A stretch of DNA of 64,000 nucleotides from positions 55,878 to 119,877 of the forward strand of contig NZ_PUEJ01000016.1 of assembly GCF_002982075.1 (NCBI RefSeq), written 5' to 3'. Position 1 is the stretch's first letter. Each line of letters starts with the position of its first letter. This document shows, piece by piece, positions 60,755 through 64,000 of this stretch. This DNA comes from Labrys okinawensis. GTDB taxonomy: Bacteria; Pseudomonadota; Alphaproteobacteria; Rhizobiales; Labraceae. Position numbers and translations under genes: made by a program. The notes under the pieces are model-generated. The model searched no databases and had not been told where the DNA came from. It worked only from the letters and a program-made list of their open reading frames with translations.

Positions 60755-61064
60755 CGGATCGGCACGCCGGTACCCTTCCCTGAAGGGGGAGGGTATTAAC
60801 GGCACTCGTTAACCTGAGTTCGGGGCTGCGTCGGCGGCGCCCCGCGCATGGACGACCGCGGCGCGGCGCGCTATAGCGTTTTGCGATTAGACGGAGTCAC
60901 CAAGAATGGCAAAGACGCGTCAGAACAATAAGCTAGAGCAAATAAGCGTTCACGCTTGAACGCGCTTTGCTCTAGAGTCGTGCCGGTCCCGTGTCGGGAC
61001 GATCGCATTGGCGTGACGCTGGGGAGCTGGTCGCGCTCGACCAGAACCCCAATCGGGCAGGCTC
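60755..61064. other. Intergenic region with an inverted 105-bp repeat
   Basis: No gene. Contains tacccttccctgaaggggga (hairpin, about 60769-60795), an attaacggcactcgttaac stem and copy 7 of the 105-bp repeat. Confidence 0.5.
60871..60976 (-). repeat. 105-bp two-hairpin intergenic repeat, copy 7 (inverted)
   Basis: tatagcgttttgcgattaga ... gaacgcgctttgctctaga. Opposite orientation to copies 1, 5 and 6, otherwise close to them. Confidence 0.92.
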
Positions 61065-61718
61065 ATGAACAATATCAAGGGCAGCGGCGATGTCGGCAAT
61101 CCCGTCGACATCAATGCCGTGCAGACCACACGCCGGATCGTCCTCAGCCTCCTCGGCGTACTCGGCTTCGTGGTGCTGCTGTTCACCGACTCGCTGTGGC
61201 AGGATGAGGCCGGCCACGGCTTCCACGAGACCATCGAAAGCGTCGGACTGGTGCTGATCGTGGTGGCCATCGTCGGGCGCACCTGGTGCTCCCTCTATAT
61301 CGGCGGACGCAAGAAGCAGCTCATCGTCGAGGATGGCCCCTACTCGATCTGCCGCAATCCGCTCTACGTCTTCTCCTTCATCGGTGCCGCCGGGGCCGGG
61401 GCGCAGTTCGGCACTCTCACCACCACGGCGCTGGTTTTCACCATCACCGTGGTGATCTTCACCATCGTGACGCATAAGGAGGAACAGTTCCTCCACGACA
61501 AGTTCGGCGCGGTCTATGACGCCTATTGCGCCCGCGTCCCCCGCTTCGTACCGAATTTCGCGCTGTGGCGCTCGGTGCCGACGCTGGAGATCCAGACCTC
61601 GCTGGTGACGCGCACCTTTCTGGACGCCTGCCTGTTCCTGGCCGCCTTCCCGGTGGCCGAACTGGTCGAACTCCTGCAGAATCAAGGCTATCTGCCGATC
61701 TACCTGCTGGTGCCGTGA
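61065..61718 (+). CDS. Isoprenylcysteine carboxyl methyltransferase-like membrane methyltransferase
   Basis: 217 residues with about five hydrophobic helices. Motif DGPYSICRNPLYVFSFIGAA and the C-terminal THKEEQFLHDKFGAVYDAYC followed by VPRF match the ICMT/PEMT family of small integral methyltransferases. Bacterial members act on unknown lipids or small molecules; true prenyl-Cys substrates are unlikely. Last helix near LFLAAFPVAELVELL. Isolated between repeat-rich gaps. Confidence 0.82.
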   Translation: MNNIKGSGDVGNPVDINAVQTTRRIVLSLLGVLGFVVLLFTDSLWQDEAGHGFHETIESVGLVLIVVAIVGRTWCSLYIGGRKKQLIVEDGPYSICRNPLYVFSFIGAAGAGAQFGTLTTTALVFTITVVIFTIVTHKEEQFLHDKFGAVYDAYCARVPRFVPNFALWRSVPTLEIQTSLVTRTFLDACLFLAAFPVAELVELLQNQGYLPIYLLVP

Positions 61719-61790
61719 AGCATCGCATCCGGGGCGGGTCTTCGGAGCCTGGTTCAATCATTGCAAACAGAGCGGCGAAAGGCTCGGTTT

Positions 61791-61880
61791 TGTCATGCCC
61801 GGGCTTGTTCCGGGCATCCCGACACCGCCACTTGTCGAGATTGCCGCGCTGGATTGCCGGGACGAAGCCCGGCAATGGCA
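61791..61880. repeat. gccgggc/gcccggc-type palindrome pair
   Basis: tttgtcatgcccgggcttgt / tccgggcatcc, then ggattgccgggacgaagccc / ggcaatggcaaa. Confidence 0.75.
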
Positions 61881-61969
61881 AAAGCCGAGTTTGACAGATT
61901 TTTCGGTCAGGCTCTTCGGACCCGCCTGCTGTCATTTTTGGAAAGAGGCGGTCTGAAGGCCCGCGCCTG

Positions 61970-62071
61970 CTGGAGCAAAGCGCATTCAGACGGATACGCC
62001 GCATTGCTGCAACTCTTTGATTGGACGCGTCTTTGCGATTCCTGGCGATTGCGCCAAGTCGCAAAACCCCT
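61970..62071 (+). repeat. 105-bp two-hairpin intergenic repeat, copy 8 (diverged)
   Basis: ctggagcaaagcgcattcag ... gattggacgcgtctttgcga ... gtcgcaaaacccctt. Confidence 0.82.
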
Positions 62072-62169
62072 TGAGAGCCCAGCGCCTGCGCCGCCAGGAA
62101 AGCGTTGCACAGGCACCAAGTCCTGCGATATCGCTGGGATTTGCGGCTGCCGGACGGTCCGGCCCTCTC

Positions 62170-62274
62170 CTGGAGCAAAGCGCGTTTACACGGAAGCGCT
62201 CTTTTGCTCCCGCTCCTTGTTCGAACGCGTCTTTGCGATTTTCGGTGTCGCCACCACATCGCAAAATGCCATAG
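62170..62274 (+). repeat. 105-bp two-hairpin intergenic repeat, copy 9
   Basis: ctggagcaaagcgcgtttac ... gttcgaacgcgtctttgcga ... atcgcaaaatgccatag. Ends about ten bases before the tsaB start, so the tsaB ribosome site AGGTG lies at its edge. Confidence 0.85.
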
Positions 62275-62283
62275 GTGTTTTCC

Positions 62284-62961
62284 ATGCGTATCCTGGCCAT
62301 CGACACAGCCCTCGAAGCCTGCTCGGCCAGCGTGTTCGATTCCGATGACGGCGCCATCGTCTCGCAGACATTGCCGATGGCGCGCGGCCAGGCCGAGGCG
62401 CTGATTCCGCTGGTGCGCGACGTCGTCGAGCGGGCGGGCGGGTTTTCCCTGATCGACCGCGTCGCCACCACGGTCGGGCCGGGATCCTTCACCGGGCTGC
62501 GCGTGGCCATTTCGGCCGCGCGGGCCTTCGCCCTGTCGCTGCGCGTGCCCTGCGTCGGCATTTCCACGCTGGCGGCGATCGCCGCGCCCCATATCGACGA
62601 GAATGACGGCCAGCACGTCGCCGTCGCCATCGATGCGCGCCATGGCCATGTCTATTTCGAACTCTTCTCCAATCGCGGCCGCAGCATCGTCGAGGCCGGC
62701 TGCATCCCGCTGCGCGAGGCGGCCCGCGTGCTCGGACCGGCGACGGTGAAGATGGCCGGGCCGGCCGCGCCGCTGCTGTTCGAGGAGGCCAAGGCCGCCG
62801 GCACGGCCGGCCAGATCGTCGATGCCAGCCCGGCGCCGGATATCGACTGGGTGGCCAGGCTCGGCCTGCTCGCCGACCCCGCCGACTCGCCGCCCAGGCC
62901 GACCTATCTCAAGCCCGCCGACGCGACGCCGCAGCAGAACGGTCAGATCGCACGGCAGTGA
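62284..62961 (+). CDS. tsaB: tRNA threonylcarbamoyladenosine biosynthesis protein TsaB
   Basis: 225 residues from ATG 62284 (MRILAIDTALEACSAS), the family start. ASKHA fold with LIPLVRDVVERAG, ATTVGPGSFTGLRVAISAAR and ARHGHVYFELFSNRGR. Partner of TsaD in t6A synthesis. Next to rimI, the usual order. Confidence 0.95.
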   Translation: MRILAIDTALEACSASVFDSDDGAIVSQTLPMARGQAEALIPLVRDVVERAGGFSLIDRVATTVGPGSFTGLRVAISAARAFALSLRVPCVGISTLAAIAAPHIDENDGQHVAVAIDARHGHVYFELFSNRGRSIVEAGCIPLREAARVLGPATVKMAGPAAPLLFEEAKAAGTAGQIVDASPAPDIDWVARLGLLADPADSPPRPTYLKPADATPQQNGQIARQ

Positions 62962-63054
62962 GGACAGGGCGATGAGCCTGCGAGCGCCGCGTTTCCAGGA
63001 GCGGACGAGGACGCCGTGCTCCCGGGAATGGCGGCCAATGATGAGGGAATGTCC

Positions 63055-63534
63055 ATGAGCTGGTTCGGCCGCACACAGCCTCCCGTCATCGGCGACGCCA
63101 GGGCCGGCGATGCGGCGGGCCTGGCCGCCATCCACGCCTCGGGCTTCGAACGCGGCTGGGATGCGCATGAATTCGAACGCATGCTGGCCGACCGCCTGAC
63201 GATCGCCCATATCGCCCGGCCGGGCGGCAAGGGAGCGCCGACGGGCTTTGCCCTGTCGCGCCTGGTGGTGGATGAGGCCGAGATCCTCACAATCGCCGTC
63301 GCGCCTGCCTCCCGCCGCGCGGGACTGGCGACCCTGTTGCTGCAGCACCATCTCGGACGGCTCGCGGCAGCAGGCGCGCACAAGGTCTTCCTGGAGGTCG
63401 CCGAAGACAATGTCGCCGCTCTTCGCCTCTATCGACGCCACGGCTTCGACGAGATCGCCAGGCGGCAGGCCTACTATGCCCGCGCCAAGGGACCGCCGGC
63501 GACGGCTGTCATCATGGAGCGGGCGTTGAGATGA
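63055..63534 (+). CDS. rimI: Ribosomal protein-alanine N-acetyltransferase
   Basis: 159 residues from ATG 63055, six bases after GAGGGA; ATG 63049 is close. GNAT fold: HASGFERGWDAHEFERMLAD, EILTIAVAPASRRAGLATLL (acetyl-CoA loop RRAGLA) and the end NVAALRLYRRHGFDEIARRQ plus YYARAKGP. Acetylates S18 and possibly other proteins. Follows tsaB by 93 bp. Confidence 0.92.
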   Translation: MSWFGRTQPPVIGDARAGDAAGLAAIHASGFERGWDAHEFERMLADRLTIAHIARPGGKGAPTGFALSRLVVDEAEILTIAVAPASRRAGLATLLLQHHLGRLAAAGAHKVFLEVAEDNVAALRLYRRHGFDEIARRQAYYARAKGPPATAVIMERALR

Positions 63535-63544
63535 CCCCGTATGC

Positions 63545-63665
63545 GCGGCTACAGCATCGAACCTGATTTCTGAATCAGGCTCGATGCTGTAATTCCTTGT
63601 TGCCGCATCTTTTTTGCCGAAAACCGGTACCCACTTTTCGGCGCGATGCTCTAATCGCACCTTTT
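63545..63665. repeat. Two-hairpin intergenic repeat of a third type
   Basis: Hairpin 1: agcatcgaacctgattt / gaatcaggctcgatgct. Linker aattccttgttgccgcatct. Hairpin 2: gccgaaaaccgg / cttttcggc. The same plan as the 105-bp family (stem, ttgtt linker, stem) with different arms. Confidence 0.75.
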
Positions 63666-63670
63666 CTCTA

Positions 63671-64000
63671 GAGCATTATGAAATTAGGTTCGATCATATC
63701 CTGCGTTAGCAAAGAAATTCGCGCATTCGCTGGGTTTGGTCTGCTGCAAGATGTGCTGGATGGCGTGCGTGAGCTCATCGAGAGAACGAGCGGCGGCTTG
63801 GCGCAGCCAGTGTTTGAGTTTGGCGAAGAACTGCTCGATTGGGTTCAAATCGGGGGAGTATTTGGGCAGAAATAGCAGCTTTGCTCCTGCCTCTCGGATG
63901 GCTTGGCGTACCTGCTTTCCCTTGTGGGAGCCAAGATTGTCCATGACGACGATGTCGCCCGGCTTCAAGGTTGGAACCAGTTGGGTTTCCACATAGGTGC
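63671..64000 (-). mobile_element. IS630-type insertion sequence, one end
   Basis: The element's probable outer end lies at or just after 63671 (gagcattatgaaattaggtt), next to a TA dinucleotide (63669-63670), the usual IS630 target. The rest runs past the window edge, so length, other terminal repeat and integrity cannot be judged. Confidence 0.6.
63684..64000 (-). CDS. IS630 family transposase, C-terminal part
   Basis: The C-terminal about 105 residues of a DDE transposase; the N-terminal part is outside the window. VPTLKPGDIVVMDNLGSHKG (second Asp of the triad), LLFLPKYSPDLNPIEQFFAK with the Glu, then LKHWLRQAAARSLDELTHAI. These are IS630 hallmarks. The frame stays open to the window edge, and the stop at 63684 fits the family length. 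Confidence 0.88.
   Translation of the reverse strand, partial: TYVETQLVPTLKPGDIVVMDNLGSHKGKQVRQAIREAGAKLLFLPKYSPDLNPIEQFFAKLKHWLRQAAARSLDELTHAIQHILQQTKPSECANFFANAGYDRT

Larger units (their letters stand above)
61719..62283. other. 565-bp repeat-filled region before tsaB
   Basis: No gene seen. Contains, in order, a gcccggg palindrome pair (61791-61880) and two direct copies of the 105-bp repeat (61970-62071 and 62170-62274), separated by about 100 bp of unique sequence. Confidence 0.6.

Noticed and set aside
61970..62274. Direct repeats that might be a CRISPR array
   Set aside because: Only two diverged 105-bp units, part of a dispersed family; no regular spacers and no cas genes.

Overview
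The window looks like chromosomal DNA of a GC-rich alphaproteobacterium, most likely of the order Hyphomicrobiales (Rhizobiales). Pointers are the IalB-type secreted protein, a PmtA-type phospholipid methyltransferase, a glutaryl-CoA dehydrogenase, several glutathione S-transferases, a two-heme membrane cytochrome c, a class II cytochrome c and many palindromic intergenic repeats. I saw no rRNA gene, tRNA gene, CRISPR array or prophage. The only transposase is an IS630-type element cut by the right edge.

Layout. 1-2.1 kb: start of a caspase-like protein and two c-type cytochromes, all on minus. 2.5-11.8 kb (plus): AraC regulator with a polyol dehydrogenase, ACP phosphodiesterase, IalB-like protein, L,D-transpeptidase, three methyltransferases (two for RNA), and a DUF4105 membrane protein. 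11.8-16 kb (minus): a tightly coupled, poorly described cluster of VanX-type dipeptidase, alpha/beta hydrolase, membrane-anchored Mur ligase homologue and a METTL20-like protein methyltransferase. 16-24 kb: 8-oxoguanine deaminase, glutaryl-CoA dehydrogenase, CobC-like aminotransferase, GST/LysR divergent pair, OsmC protein and class III aminotransferase. 24.1-30.7 kb: a sugar uptake and catabolism operon (binding protein, two permeases, SIS protein, PfkB kinase) divergent from a ROK regulator. 30.8-35.6 kb: recF, dnaN, a small membrane protein, a GST and trpS. 36-43.7 kb: saccharopine-dehydrogenase-like/DUF4166 protein, MXKDX-type repeat protein, DUF1223 protein, efp, DUF805 protein, pyrF, pmtA-like gene, queG and an FzlA/GST-like gene. 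44-47.5 kb: MFS transporter and amidase. 47.6-53.4 kb: pheS, ArsR regulator, LOG protein, two unknown genes, rplT and rpmI. 53.6-58.9 kb: secreted protein, GlxA regulator/SDR pair, pnp and rpsO. 59.3-64 kb: orphan histidine kinase, ICMT-like methyltransferase, tsaB, rimI and the IS630 fragment.

Three themes stand out. (1) About ten copies of a roughly 105-bp two-hairpin repeat lie between genes in both orientations. Two copies supply the stop codon of the gene before them, and another ends about ten bases before the tsaB start codon. Several other palindrome families share the spaces. (2) The 11.8-16 kb cluster joins a Mur-ligase fold and a D-Ala-D-Ala-type peptidase through overlapping start and stop codons and includes a 41-bp perfect inverted repeat; it is my best candidate for an uncharacterised system. 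(3) Some standard gene orders are broken: pheS is 4 kb from rpmI-rplT and has no pheT after it, dnaN-recF lack dnaA, and IS630 follows tsaB-rimI.

Starts were chosen by eye from Shine-Dalgarno spacing, signal peptides and overlaps with the preceding gene, so many CDS starts differ from the longest open frame. Functions rest on motif recognition, not database searches.
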